Positions 34,369-46,209 of a DNA stretch of 64,000 bases are shown here, one piece after another. The first letter of the stretch is position 1, and each line of letters starts with the position of its first letter. Position numbers and translations under genes: made by a program. The notes beneath the pieces are model-generated. The model did no database searches. It saw nothing but the letters and a program-made list of their open reading frames with translations, and was not told the origin of the DNA. Source of the DNA: Humulus lupulus (taxonomy: Eukaryota; Streptophyta; Magnoliopsida; Rosales; Cannabaceae); assembly GCF_963169125.1 (NCBI RefSeq), contig NC_084797.1, forward strand, positions 105,115,868-105,179,867, read 5' to 3'.

Positions 34369-35268
34369 TTGATTGCAGATAGACTTGGAAGTATGCTTCA
34401 AGGGCAATCTAATGAGCCAGCATGCACTAAGAATGAGGTCGGAAGTAATGACCAGGGTCAGAACCCTCCGTCAATCCCTGATAACTGGCGACAGATGCTT
34501 GCAGATATGCAAGCTAGACTACAGAGACAGGATGAAGAGATTCGCCAGTTGAGGCAATAACAGGTTCCGGCTGGGAACGCTGCATTAGGGGTCCCATTTG
34601 CTGTTCCAATACCAGCTGTATAGCAGTAGACAAAATTAGAGAACCGTTGGGAGTTAGTGTATGAACGGTTCAGGAAACAACACCCTCCAGTTTTTTAGGG
34701 TACTACAGATCCACTTAAGGCAGAATAGTGGATGGCTATGATTACATCCATCCTGGATTTTATGAGGGTGGTGGGCAATGAGAGAGTGGCCTGTGCCACG
34801 TACATGTTTCGAGAGGATGCCCGAATCTGGTGGGACATGGTGTCTCAGACTAGGGATGTAACCACAATGAATTGGGAAGAGTTAGGAACCCTCTTCAATG
34901 AGAAATATTACAATAAGGCCATTAGAGCTGCAAAGTCGGAGGAGTTTAGTAAACTTTTACAAGGGAATATGTTGGTGACTGAATGTGCCCTGAAGTTCGA
35001 CAGACTAGCCAAGTTCGCTGCAGACTTGGTGCCCACTAATGGGACAAGGAAGGAAAGATTCCTTCAGGGGCTACAGCCTATGATAGCCCGGGATGTCAAA
35101 ATTACTACAGTGCCTAGAGTGATGACATATGCTCATGTAGTAGAGAGAGCCCCTACTGTTGAGGGCGCTGAGAACAAGGTATGGCGTGAGAATACGGCCA
35201 GGAGGGATATGAGGAGGATGGGACCTCCCTTCTCAAGATCAAGAGAGGCGGAGGCCCTAGTGACCTGA
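34369..35268 (+). pseudogene. Tekay-A Gag
   Basis: Frame constant from 34369 to 35268 with stops near 34558, 34621, 34624, 34697 and 34727. N-terminal coiled-coil-like part (MLADMQARLQRQDEEIRQL), then the Gag core (ARIWWDMVSQTR, MNWEELGTLFNEKYY, LKFDRLAKFAADLVPT, RFLQGLQPMIARDV). It changes frame near 35255 into the zinc-knuckle part. Typical chromovirus Gag. Confidence 0.88.
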
Positions 35269-35581
35269 AAAGGAAGACCCTGGATACTATTTGGGCTCCT
35301 AGACCAAATAGGTGGCCACAAGGTGTACAGACTGGCTGCCAGGGCAACAATGAGAACTGGAAGACATATCCAAAGTGTTCCAGATGCAGGAGACATCATT
35401 TGGGAGAGTGTCGGGCAAAGGCCTGCTTTGTATGTGGGATTATGGGGCATCTCAAGAAAGACTGCCCAAGAATGAAGAAAGTGGAACCTAAGAAGACAGA
35501 CAGCTCGACTCTAGTCCGAGTGTTTGCATTGACACAAGATGAGGATGAGGCTAGGCCCTCAGTTGTCACAGGTCAGCTTTC
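35269..35581 (+). pseudogene. Tekay-A Gag zinc knuckle region
   Basis: In another frame from the Gag core: CSRCRRHHLGEC, then the CCHC knuckle CFVCGIMGHLKKDC, then FALTQDEDEARPSVVTGQ before the protease. The frame change near 35255 is the only break between the two. Confidence 0.85.
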
Positions 35582-35944
35582 TTGTGTGGCATTTCTTATG
35601 CTGTGCTGATTGATTCTAGTGCTACACAATCTTATGTTTCTAGTAATATTATTGATAGACTGTGTAGGCCCTGTGATTATTATGTTGTGGGGTTTGGGAC
35701 ATTACTACCCACTAGGGAGTTGGTGGTTTCCAGGAGATGGGTTAGATCATTGCTAGTGATGGTGGACAGCAAGGAGTTGTCGGTTGACCTAATAGAGTTT
35801 GTTATGACTGATTTTGATATGATTTTGGGAATGGATTGGTTAACTAGATATGGGGCAACCATTTATTGTAAGAAGAAGATGGTAACCTTTGAACCTGAGG
35901 GTGAGGAACCCTTCATATTCGTTGGAACTATGCATGGACCCTGA
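35582..35944 (+). pseudogene. Tekay-A protease
   Basis: Active-site region LIDSSATQSYVS (in the family D-S-G-A-T is usual; here the Gly is Ser), ending with DMILGMDWLTRYGA. Stop TGA at 35942-35944, after which the frame goes on into the RT lead region. Confidence 0.85.
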
Positions 35945-38000
35945 GTTCCTATGATTTCAGCATTGAGGGCTAGAGATCTATTGCAAGGAGGTTGCATAGG
36001 ATTTCTAGCCAATGTGGTGGATACCACCCAGGTTGGGTCAGTGGGACGAGAAAAGACTAGGTTGGTCTGTGAGTTCATAGATGTGTTCCCAAAGGAGTTG
36101 CTAGGGTTGCCGCCACACAGGGAGATCAAATTTGTTATTGAGCTAGCACCAGGGATAGAGCCAGTGTCTAGGCACCATACAGAATGGCCCCAACAGAGTT
36201 GAGGGAACTCAAGGTACAGTTACAGGAGTTGTTGGATCTGGGTTTTATTATACCCAATTTCTCATCGTGGAGTGCGCCAGTGTTATTTATGAAGAAGAAT
36301 GACGATTCTCTAAGGATGTGCATAGACTACAGGGAACCGAATAAGTTGACTATTAAGAACAGGTATCCTCTGCCAAGGATAGATGACTTGTTTGATCAAC
36401 TGCAAGGTAAAATGGTATTTTTGAAGATAGATCTTCGATCTGGTTATCACCAGTTGAGGATTAAGGAGGAAGATATACGAAAGACAGCCTTCCATACTAG
36501 ATATAGGCACTATGAATTCCTCGTTATGTCATTTGGCTTTACTAACGCCCCAGCAGCTTTCATGGACTTAATGAACAAAGTGTTTAAGGACTATCTGGAT
36601 CGATTTGTGATCATCCTCATCAACGATATCTTGTTTTATTCACAGTCAGAGGAAGATCATGAGCTACACCTCAGATTGGTCTTGTAGAGACTGAGGGAAC
36701 ACGGGTTATTTGCAAAGTTCAAGAAGTGTGAGTTCTGGCTACCTCAGATGACTTTCTTGGGTCATATTATTAGTAGAGATGGGATTCAGGTAGAACCAGC
36801 TAAGATTGAGGCTGTTATGAATTGGCCAAGGTCAAGGAATGCCTTCGACATTAGAAGCTTCCTTGGCTTGGCAGGCTATTATAGGAAGTTTTTGGAAGGA
36901 TTCTCAAGAATAGTGACCCCACTAATATAACTAACACGTAAGAACCAGAAGTTTACGTGGTCAGATAGATGCGAGAATAGCTTTCAGGAGTTAAAGCGGC
37001 GTCTGATTTCCGCCCCAGTCCTGAGTCTTCCGACAGATCAGGAGAAGTTCATGGTTTATTGTGATGCTTTGAGACAAGGGTTAGGTTGTATCCTTATGTA
37101 GGCAGAGAAGGTGATTGCTTATGCATCACATCAGTTGAAAGATTATGAGCAAAGATATCCTACCAATGATCTGTAGTTGGCAGCAGTGGTCTTTGCATTA
37201 AAGGTATGGAGGCATTACCTTTATGGAGAGTGTGAGATATATAGAGACCACCAAAGCCTCAAGTACTTCTTTACACAGAAGGATTTGAATATGAGACAGA
37301 GGCGTTGGTACGAACTGGTGAACGATTAAGATTGTGATATCCTTTATCATCCAGGGAAAGCCAACATGGTGGCTAATGCCCTAAGTCGGAGAGGTCCAGG
37401 GCAGTAGTATAGTGTGAGGCAGATATCCAAGGAGTTAGCAAAGAATATGACCATAGTATGGATTGAGTTAGTAGTGGGCCAGTTAGCCAACATTACCCTG
37501 CAGTCTACTCTCTTATAGAGGATAAAGGAGAGTTAGTTACAAGAGCCACTGTTGGTGAAGATTAGAGAGGGTGTCCTAGCTAGAGCAGCTAAGGACTATA
37601 AAATATCAGATTATTAGATGGGAGATTCTAGATGAATCTCATACCACTCCGTATTCCTTGCATCCCAGCACCATGAAGATAACCAGGATCTGAGAACTTT
37701 GTATTGGTGACCGGGGATGAAGGGTGATGTAATAGAGTATGTAGCCAAGTGTGTGACGTGTCAACAAATCAAAGCTTAACATCAGAGACTAGCTGGACTG
37801 CTACAGCCCTTCGACATTCCAGAGTTGAAGTGGGAAGACTTCACAATGGACTTTGTGGTAAGATTGCCCAAGACAGTGGGTCAGCACGATTCAGTATGGG
37901 TGATTGTGGACAGATATACCGAATCGGCTCACTTTTTACTAGTCAAGATGACGTATACCGTTGACCAGTACGCAGATCTCTAAGTAAAAGAGAGAGTATG
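35945..38000 (+). pseudogene. Tekay-A RT, RNase H and integrase N-terminus
   Basis: The first part (35951-36178) leads to a one-base frame change near 36170. The RT follows ([55 protein letters not shown]). The catalytic box reads LINDILFYS: the first Asp is Asn (codon 36622-36624). RNase H ([20 protein letters not shown]) and integrase zinc-binding part (YVAKCVTCQQ) are broken by more than ten stops. The integrase core starts (MDFVVRLPKTVGQHDSVWVIVDR) and is then cut by a solo LTR at 38000/38001; it resumes at 41434. Confidence 0.88.
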
Positions 38001-39953
38001 TGTAACGCCCTACTTCCTTAGAGCCGTTACTAAGTGAGTTTAAAACGTGCACTTAACTCGCTAATCGAGGCTTTAAGACAAAAGTGTAATTAAACCATAA
38101 TCAGAGTCACAAACTTTGAAAATAATTCCATTTCTTGAAAATTCATAAAGCATTTAACAATTGGGATCCCAAAATATTGTTTAGAAATAATTACAACTCA
38201 AAAATATAACCTAAGTCGGCTATACGAAAAAATCAAGGTTTAGTACAACCATCTCCCAAAATACCCCTAGCCGTGGAAGCCAGGCAGGCCAAACATGTAC
38301 GCAACGCTTCATGCTCTCTGTTCTCATGGTTGGTCAACTTTCCCCTTGCCCTTACCTGCACCACAGAGCACCCACGAGGTGAAGCCCAACAAGAAAACCC
38401 TCATAAGCAGATAACATATGGATATTAAACACTTAACATATAAACAAGCCATCACCAGGCTATACACATACGGCCATGCCTTACCAGGCCCTGGGTTCGT
38501 GGTCCACACAGTGAGGATATCCCAGGTATCCTTTAGGGTCTTGCCCTGGCAACTCGCACTCTGCGTGCTAAATGCTGCTCCAAGCCCCTTGCCGCTCTCG
38601 GCCTTTGCCGTTCCTAGTACTTGTCGTTCATTCACATATATGCGCACATAGCGTAATTAGACATATACTTAACCATGGATAAACTCAATCAAAGGGGCTA
38701 CGCCCTGCAACACAATCATATAGGGTCATGCCCTGCAACACATGCTCTACGGGTACAGCAATTTTCTTACCTGTGTCCCGAGCTTTCCAACAACCAATGT
38801 CCCGATCACAGTCCCATAGTCCAAGCCTCGCTGAAACCCTAGCCACAACGTATTAACAATATCCACCCATCAGGTTCTAATCCATTAAATAGCTTTGGGT
38901 CATAATTCTAGTCTCCAGGACCTTGAATTCTACCAATCCGGGTGATAAAATCAATCCCGAGCCCTAATAATTAGGTTCCCAAGTCAAAACCCACAAGACA
39001 CCCTGCACTTTGAACTAGGGCCACGGCCAAACCCCTTAAGGGCCTCGTCTTGCCTCAAAACAGAGGCTAAACACCTCCCTGGAAAAGCATACGGGTCGCG
39101 GCATGCTTGGCTAAGGGCCGCGGCGCGCCTCAAGATCAGTGGCCTCCCCAGGCCTCGCGTGCACATGAGCCGTGACTCGACCTGCAAACCCATAAAACCC
39201 AGCCTTTCCTTCAAGTTTTCCTCGAGCTTAACCCCACATCTCACACCCAAAACATCCCCCAACCTCATAATTAAGCCCAGAATTTATACTCATACAACCT
39301 AAACGTACCAACAAACTCAAGAACCAATTCTTTCACCCATCAAACAATTAAAACCAATCCTAGAAACCAAAACATGCATGCCTAAGTTCTAACACCCAAC
39401 ACCAGCAGAATTCAGCTTGTTTATCAAGTTTAATACTTACCTTAGAGCTTGGTTAGATCCCTGGATTAGTCCTCTAAATTGCAGCTTTGAGTTCCTCCTT
39501 TGCTTCCAAGAACATCAGCTTTCTTCCTCCTCTTCTTCTCTTGGCTCTTGTTTCCCTCTAGAGTTCCAAAGACAATTCCAGCATAAGCCAAAGTGAAGAA
39601 ACGTGAAGCAATTTACCCTTGCCAATTCTAGCTTATCCTTTAAGCCAATTTCCCTTTTTGCCCTTTAAACCTATCATTAACCCTTAAGTAATCCCAAGGC
39701 CAATTCGGTCATTTCCCAAATCTCGTTAAGTCCCTGAGGGAAAAATAATAAATTCCCCCAATGTTCCCTCCTAGACATTCTATCCTCAAATATATATCCA
39801 AATATTTATTTCCATAACCCGATAACCCCATAAAATGTCTAATACCCGAAATACCCCTCGACTCGCCCCGAGTCGGGTTTTTGATCTCGTTGTGACTTTC
39901 TGGCTAACAACTCCCTAGGACTATCTCAGATCGTGCAACACAGATATCACAGG

Positions 39954-41197
39954 TGTTGACGGTGAAATCATGTCAACGAAATTAGATCGGAAAACTCGAA
40001 GGTAAGTCAGGTGATGTTTATATAATAACTTAGAATAAACTTTAAGGAAAAGTAAACCCAGATCAACAATGGAGCAAGCCTTTGTATATTCCTCAATAGC
40101 CTTTGCACACAATGAATTTTCCAACCTCCTCCCATGTGGGACTGGGGTTCTTTTTATAGTAGGCTCTAATGGCCTTGGATACATGGTGGTCCAGGGGACC
40201 AAGTGGTACACGAGTACTCTGTCAGGAGAGTGGTCTCAAGGGTAGTGGTGCTGATACTAGTATATAGCCAAGTACCACGAGGCTGTCTCCACTACTCTAC
40301 CGTACGAATGTTAGAGGAGTGGTACAGGTGATAGTGGTGTCGGCTCTGACACCTGATTGGTAGTATGCAGGCCATGTCCTTTCACCTAGTTCTCCCACTA
40401 CCTGACTAGCATGAGTGCCACGGTCAGACGTACGAGGCCTTACAAGTCGTACCCCGTACGAGATTGTACCATCATGTCCTTTCGGAATCATACTTGGGCT
40501 TTCACTTCTAGATGGTGGGGTTTCCATAGGTCTCCGTAGGAGATGCCATCTCGAGAAGAAGGGCGCGGGATGTTATCACGCAAGGTCCTTGTAGCATAAC
40601 CATGGCAGGGCTATGCGAGGTCGCCCCTCGTGGAGATGCCATGAGATGCTCCTACGCCTAGTGGCCATCGGGGCTAGGTGAGGCTCCCACACGAGGCCGT
40701 CAAGGCTATGTGATGCCCCCACACGAGGCTGTCGAGGTTATGGGATGCCCCCCACGCGAGGCCACCCCTTCAGACTAGGAGATGCCCCCACGCGAGGCCA
40801 TCGAGGCTATGGGATGGGCGTGAGGCGTCGTGGGGAGTCGCGAGGCACGAGGCGCCGAGGGGTGTACGCATAGCGAGGCACTTATGGTCTTAGCATGCGC
40901 GCGCAGGGGAAGGGCATCCTCACGTAGCGAGGCCCTTGTGCGTGGCCGAGGGGTGCATGGTGCGAGGCCCCTACCTCGAGGCCCTTGGTGCGCCTGCCCT
41001 CTTGTGACGCGTAGCTTGGCCTCTTAGCCTAGCAAGGCCATACTTCACGGCTCACAAGGCGATGCTTCCCTTGGGACAATCTCCCGGTTTCATAAGACTT
41101 ACAGGTCTGAGCCTGATAATGTGACTAAGTGACCTTTAGCCTTGCATTTTAACCATGTACTGGGGATTTTTTTCTTGGTGGATTTTTAGCATCCACA
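39954..41197 (-). repeat. Solo LTR of unknown family (1244 bp), TSD acagg
   Basis: TGTTGAC...TCCACA, flanked by acagg at 39949-39953 and 41198-41202. The related Tekay LTR at 43240 has the uninterrupted site (atcacaggtatatcac). A TATA-like actataaaaa on the minus strand at about 40151-40160 gives the orientation. No full-length partner is in the window. It has an internal GC-rich minisatellite. Confidence 0.85.
40660..40830. repeat. GC-rich minisatellite, about 32-37 bp units
   Basis: About five imperfect units with a gatgcccccac(a/g)cgaggc core and a (g)aggctatg end, inside the solo LTR 39954-41197. The surroundings (40560-41080) are far more GC-rich than the flanking sequence. Confidence 0.7.
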
Positions 41198-41433
41198 ACA
41201 GGTATATCACAATTATTACAATTATCACATTTATGCCCTCAACGGGCTAAAATAAAAAATATGCCCCTAATAACCAAACAGGGCCCACATGCATATTTAA
41301 TTCACCTAAACATGCATTTCTAATCACATACTCACACAAATTCATATATCACAATAATAATTCACTTATTACCCTCCAGGCACGCTAATCGAGGCCCTAA
41401 GCCTTATTAGCAAACTTGGGTCGTTATAGTACG

Positions 41434-42341
41434 TCTTCATGGAACCACGAGGTCGATCGTGTCGGATCGAGACCCTACATTTACTTCCAAGTTCTGGGCA
41501 AGTTTGCAGAAGACAATGGGCATGTATCTGAAGTTTAGTACATCTTATCATCCTCAAACTGATGGTCAGTCTGAGAGGACTATCTAGATATTGGAGGACA
41601 TGCTAAGAGCATGTGTAATGGACTTTGAGGGATCTTGGAGTAAATATATACCCCTGATAGAGTTTTCCTACAACAACTGCTACCAGGCGACCATAGGATT
41701 GTTCCATGTGAGATGATATATGGTAGGAAGAGCAAATCACCTATTCATTGGGATGAGATGGGCGAGCACAGATATTTGGGTATTGGGGCAGTCTAGAGGA
41801 CCAACGAAACCATTGAAAATATCAGAGCTCAGATGCTGGCATCACAGAGTAGACAGAGAAGTTATGCGAATCCGAAGTGTAGGAACATGGAGTTCCAGGT
41901 GGGAGACTATGTTTTCCTTAGAATCTCACCACTCAAGGTGGTGAACAGATTTGGGAAAAAGGGCAAGTTGAGCCCTAGGTTCGTAGGACCTTTTGAGATC
42001 CTAGAAAGGATTGGTCAAGTGGCTTATAGGTTGGCATTACCTCTGGCATTGTCGGTTGTGCACAATGTGTTCCATATTTCGATGCTACGGAAGTATGTTT
42101 CTGATGAGACTCATGTACTTAGTTATGAAAATCTAAAGATGCAAACAGATTTTTCCTTTGAGGAGCAGCCAGTGTAGATATTAGACAGAAAGGATAAGGT
42201 CCTGAGGAATAAAACCATACCTTTGGGGAAGGTATTATGGAGGAACAACAAGGTCAAGGAAGCGACCTAGGAGTTGGAATCAACCATGCGGGACCAATAT
42301 TCCTAGGTGTTCAGCTAAAATTTCGAGGATGAAATTCCTGT
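41434..42341 (+). pseudogene. Tekay-A integrase core and chromodomain-type C-terminus
   Basis: Continues the integrase after the inserted [18 protein letters not shown] (second acidic position), [12 protein letters not shown] (Glu present), YNNCYQ, then a frame change. The intact-looking part 41833-42177 has FQVGDYVFLRISP, GPFEILERIGQVAYRLALP and VFHISMLRKY. The tail (ILDRKDKVLRNKTIPLGKVLWRN) is of the chromodomain type of Del/Tekay. Stops near 42175 and later. Confidence 0.87.
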
Positions 42342-42355
42342 AAGGAGGGGATAGT
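42342..42355 (+). other. Tekay-A polypurine tract
   Basis: aaggaggggatagt directly before the 3' LTR start tgttacatc. The same tract lies at the matching place in Tekay-B (43472-43486, minus). Confidence 0.8.
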
Positions 42356-42781
42356 TGTTACATCACAAATTCCCTAATATGGCTTAGTGCATGGATTAAG
42401 GGGCCGGGAGGCAATAATTGTTTTAATTATGTGGTAATATAGTATGACCTTGTCATTATGTGAATTATATTATAATATAATTATGTTTGCTTGTTTAGAA
42501 GTATTAAATGAGTGTGTTGGCCCGTTTCTTGTAAGAAGGGAATTTTAGTAAATTGACCCGCTGAGGGTATAATTGTTAATATGCGTGTGTGTGATTGAGA
42601 CCATACTTTTATGTGGATATATTTGGGTTACTAGACGCGAGGTGATCCTAGTGAGCAAGTTAGCGGAAAAGTCACAACGGGGTCAAATACCCAGCTCGGG
42701 ATGAGCTTAGGGGTATTTTGGTAATTTAGTACATTGCCGGGATTTATCGAGTAATGGGAGATTAAATGATTATCATTTTGA
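42356..42781 (+). repeat. Tekay-A 3' LTR, first 426 bp only
   Basis: Starts after the PPT and shares its later part with 59053-59150 (gatgagcttaggggtattttgg..., gattatcattttgag). It breaks off at about 42781, where the opposite-strand LTR of Tekay-B begins. Confidence 0.8.
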
Positions 42782-43471
42782 GTTCCTCCTTTGCTTCCAT
42801 GAACATCAATTTTCTTCCTCCTTTTCTTCTCTTGGCTCTTGTTTTCTTTTAGAGTTCCAAAGACAATTCCAGCATAAGCCAAAGTGAAGAAACGTAAAGC
42901 ACTTTACCCCTGCCAATTCTAGCTTATCCTTTAAGTCAATTACCCTTTTTGCCCTTTAAACCTATCATTAACACTTGAGTAATCCCAAGGGCAATTTGGT
43001 CATTTCCCGAATCCCGTTAAGTCCCCGAGGGAAAAATAATAAATTACCCCAATGTTCCCTCCTAGACATTCTATCCTCAAATATATCACCAAATATTTAT
43101 TTCCATTACCCGATAACCCCATAAAACATCTAATACCCGAATACCCCTCGACTCGCCCCGAGTCAGGTTTTTGACCCCGTTGTGACTTTTTGGCTAACAG
43201 CTCCCTAGGACTGTCTCGGATCGTGCAACACAGATATATCACAGGTATATCACAATTATTACAATTATCACATTTATGCCCTCAACGGGCTAAAATCACA
43301 AACATGCCCCTAATAACCAAACGGGGCCCACATGCATATTTAATTCACCTAAACATGCATTTCTAATCACATACTCACACAAATTCATATATCACAATAA
43401 TAAATCACTTATTGCACTCCAGGCACGCTAATCAAGGCCCTAAGCCTTATTAGCAAGTTTGGGTCATTACA
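42782..43471 (-). repeat. Tekay-B 3' LTR, first 690 bp only
   Basis: Minus-strand LTR starting TGTAATGACCC at 43471. It closely matches 39490-39950 plus 41200-41428 of the solo LTR on the same strand. It breaks at about 42782 in ttcctcctttgcttcc. Confidence 0.82.
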
Positions 43472-43486
43472 ACTATCCCCTCCTTA
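43472..43486 (-). other. Tekay-B polypurine tract
   Basis: Element strand aaggaggggatagt just before TGTAATG; identical to that of Tekay-A. Confidence 0.8.
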
Positions 43487-43506
43487 CAGAAATTTCGTCC
43501 TCGAAA

Positions 43507-43938
43507 TTACCTAAACAACTTGGGATACCGCTCTTGCATCACTGATTCAAGTTCCCATGTCGCCTCCCCAACCAATCTGTTCCTCCACAGCACTTTAACC
43601 AAGGCAATTGTCTTGCTCCGCAAGGCTTTATCCTTCCAGTCAAGAATCTGAACTGGCTTCTCCTCATAAGACAAATGTTGTTCCAGCTCAAAATTCTCAA
43701 AACTCAATACATGCATCGAATTTGATACATACTTCCGGAGCATGGATACATGAAAATCATTATGAACCCCTGATAAGGCTGGAGGTATTGCAAACCTATA
43801 AGCTACCTCCCCAACCCGTTCTAGAATCTCGAAGGGGCCAATAAACCTAGGGCTTAGCTTGCCCCGAACACCAAATCGTTTCACTCCCCTCGAAGGTGAA
43901 ACTTTAAGGAACACATGGTCACCAACCTGAAATTCCAC
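43507..43938 (-). pseudogene. Tekay-B integrase C-terminus with chromodomain-type tail
   Basis: An open stretch of 143 codons: FQVGDHVFLKVSPSRGV, GPFEILERVGEVAYRFAIP, DFHVSMLRKYV, then ILDWKDKALRSKTIALVKVLWRN and EATWELESVMQ. The last part is the chromodomain-like tail thought to guide integration in chromoviruses. Upstream integrase is in other frames. Confidence 0.85.
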
Positions 43939-46209
43939 GCTCTTGCGTTTTAGGTCTGAGTAACTCTTCTGGCGACTCTAGGAGGCGAGCATTTGAGCTC
44001 TAATCTTTCCAATCGCCTTATTGGTCCTTTGAACCATCTCAGGACCCAAATAACTCCTCTCACTCGTCTCATCCCAATGGATAGGCGATCTTCACTTCCT
44101 CCCATAAAGCATCTCACACGGAGCCACTCCGATAGTCGCCTGATAACTGTTATTATACGAGAACTCAATCAAAGGGAGATACTTACTCCAAGATCCCCCA
44201 AAATATAACACACAAGCTTGTCCTCCAGTATCTAAATCGTCCTCTCAGACTGTCCATCTGTCTGAGGATGATAAGCGGTACTAAATCGTAACTGCATGCC
44301 CATAGCCTTCTGCAGACTCTCCCAAAACTTGGAGGTGAAGGTGGGGTCCCTGTTAGATACTATCGACCTCGGAGCCCCATGAAGTCGAACAATTTCCTTC
44401 ACATATAACTCAGCATATTGCTCACAGTATAAGTCGTCCTGATAGGTAAGAAGTGAGCGGACTTGGTATACCTATCCACAATCACCTACACCAAGTCATG
44501 CTGTCCCACAGTCTTCAGCAAACCAACCACGAAGTCCATGGTGATATCTTCCCACTTCCATTTTTGACCCCCTGGAGGCTGCAGCAACCCTGCTGGCCTC
44601 TGATGTTCAGCCTTAACCTACTGACAAGTTAAGCACTTGGCCACAAAATCCACCACATCCCTCTTCATGCCCGTCCACCAATACAAAGCTCTCAGATCTT
44701 GGTGCATCTTCGTCATACATGGATGTAAGGAATAGGGAGTGGTATGCGATTCATCTAAGATCTCCCGCTGGATTTCAGAATCCATCGAAACACAGATCCG
44801 ACCCTTGTACTTCTGTAACCCCATCTCCGAGATAGAAAGTCCTTAGCCACTCCGACTAAGACATTCTCTCTGTGACCTCTCAACTGAGAATCTTTCCCTG
44901 CGCCTCCTTGATCCTCTCAAGGAGTGTAGACTGAAGAGTGATGTTGGCTAACTGACCAATCACCAACTCTATACCCGCTCTAGTCATCTCCTCTGCTAGC
45001 TTATCGGATATCTGTCTCAAACTTAACAACTGTCCTGGGCCTTTCCGACTCAATGCATCAGCCACTACATTAACCTTCCCAGGATGGTACAGGATATCAC
45101 AATCATAATCCTTAACCAACTCTAGCCACCATCCCGGCGCATATTTAGATCCTTCTGAGTGAAGAAGTACTTCAAACTCTTATGGTCGGTGTATATCTCG
45201 CACTTCTCACCATACAGATAATGTCTCCAAATCTTAAGTGTGAATACCATCGCTGCCAACTTCAGATCATGCATGGGGTATCTCTGCTCATACTCCTTTA
45301 ATTGTCTCGATGCATAGGCTATCACACTCCCAGCTTGCATTAGCACATACCCTAAACCTTGTCTGAAAGCATCACAATAAATCATGAACTTCTCATTGTC
45401 TGTTGGCAAAGTCAACACTGGCGCGGTGATCAGTCACCGCTTCAACTCTTTGAAAGTATTCTCACATCTGTCTGTCCAAACATACTTTTTCATCTTCTTT
45501 GTCAATTCTTTCAATGGCGTAGCTATCCTGGAGAACCCCTCAACAAATTGCATATAATACCCTGCCAACCCCAGAAATCTCCTCACTTCAGGAAAACTGC
45601 TCAATCTAGGCCAGTCTCTCACCGCCTCAATCTTACTTGGGTCAACTAGAATCCCCTCCTTACTAACGATATGGCCCAAAAATGTAACTTGCGGTAACCA
45701 GAACTTGCACTTGCTAAACTTAGCATATAACCTATGCTCCCTCAACCGCTGCAATACCAATCGCAGGTGCTGCTCATGCTCTGTCTCTGACTGAGAATAC
45801 ACCAAAATATTGTCGATGAACACAATCACAAATTGTCTAAGTAGTCCTTGAAAACCATGTTCATCATATCCATAAAAGTTGCTAGGGCATTGGTTAATCC
45901 AAAGGACATAACCAGGAATTCGTAGTTTCCATACCTCGTTCGGAAAGCAGTCTTTGGTATGTCCTCCTCTTTAATCCTTAACTGATGGTAACCTAATCGG
46001 AGATTAATCTTGGAAAACACTGTCCTTCCCTATAGCTGGTCAAACAAATCATCAATCCTAGGCAGTGGGTACTTGTTCTTAATGGTCAACTTGTTCAGCT
46101 CCCTGTAGTCAATACACATCCTAAGTGATCCATTCTTCTTCTTGACAAATGACACTGGAGCACCCAATGGCGAGAAACTCAGTCTGATGAACCCCAATTC
46201 CAGTAACTC
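43939..46209 (-). pseudogene. Tekay-B RT, RNase H and integrase, broken
   Basis: Pieces in order from the right: RT palm ([20 protein letters not shown], 46020-45826), RT catalytic part (45829-45434) with VFIDNILVYSQ, where the second Asp of the box is Asn (codon 45809-45811), and RNase H ([19 protein letters not shown], 45418-45122; YHPGKVNVVADALSRKG, 45119-44880). The integrase zinc part (CMTKMHQDLRALYWWTGMKRD ... KCLTCQ, 44824-44618) and the broken core (44600-43950) follow. At least four frame changes and several stops. Confidence 0.87.

Larger units (their letters stand above)
38001..41428 (-). repeat. Solo Tekay-type LTR, minus, with nested LTR; TSD gtatg/gtacg
   Basis: On the plus strand it starts tgtaacgccc and ends gggtcgttata (final TACA changed). 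Flanks gtatg (37996-38000) and gtacg (41429-41433) differ at one base. It splits the Tekay-A integrase. About 2.18 kb after removing the nested insert 39954-41197. Donor-like sites on the minus strand lie at 39440, 38770 and 38355 (G of GT). The GC-rich variable segment is at about 39000-39185. Confidence 0.9.
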
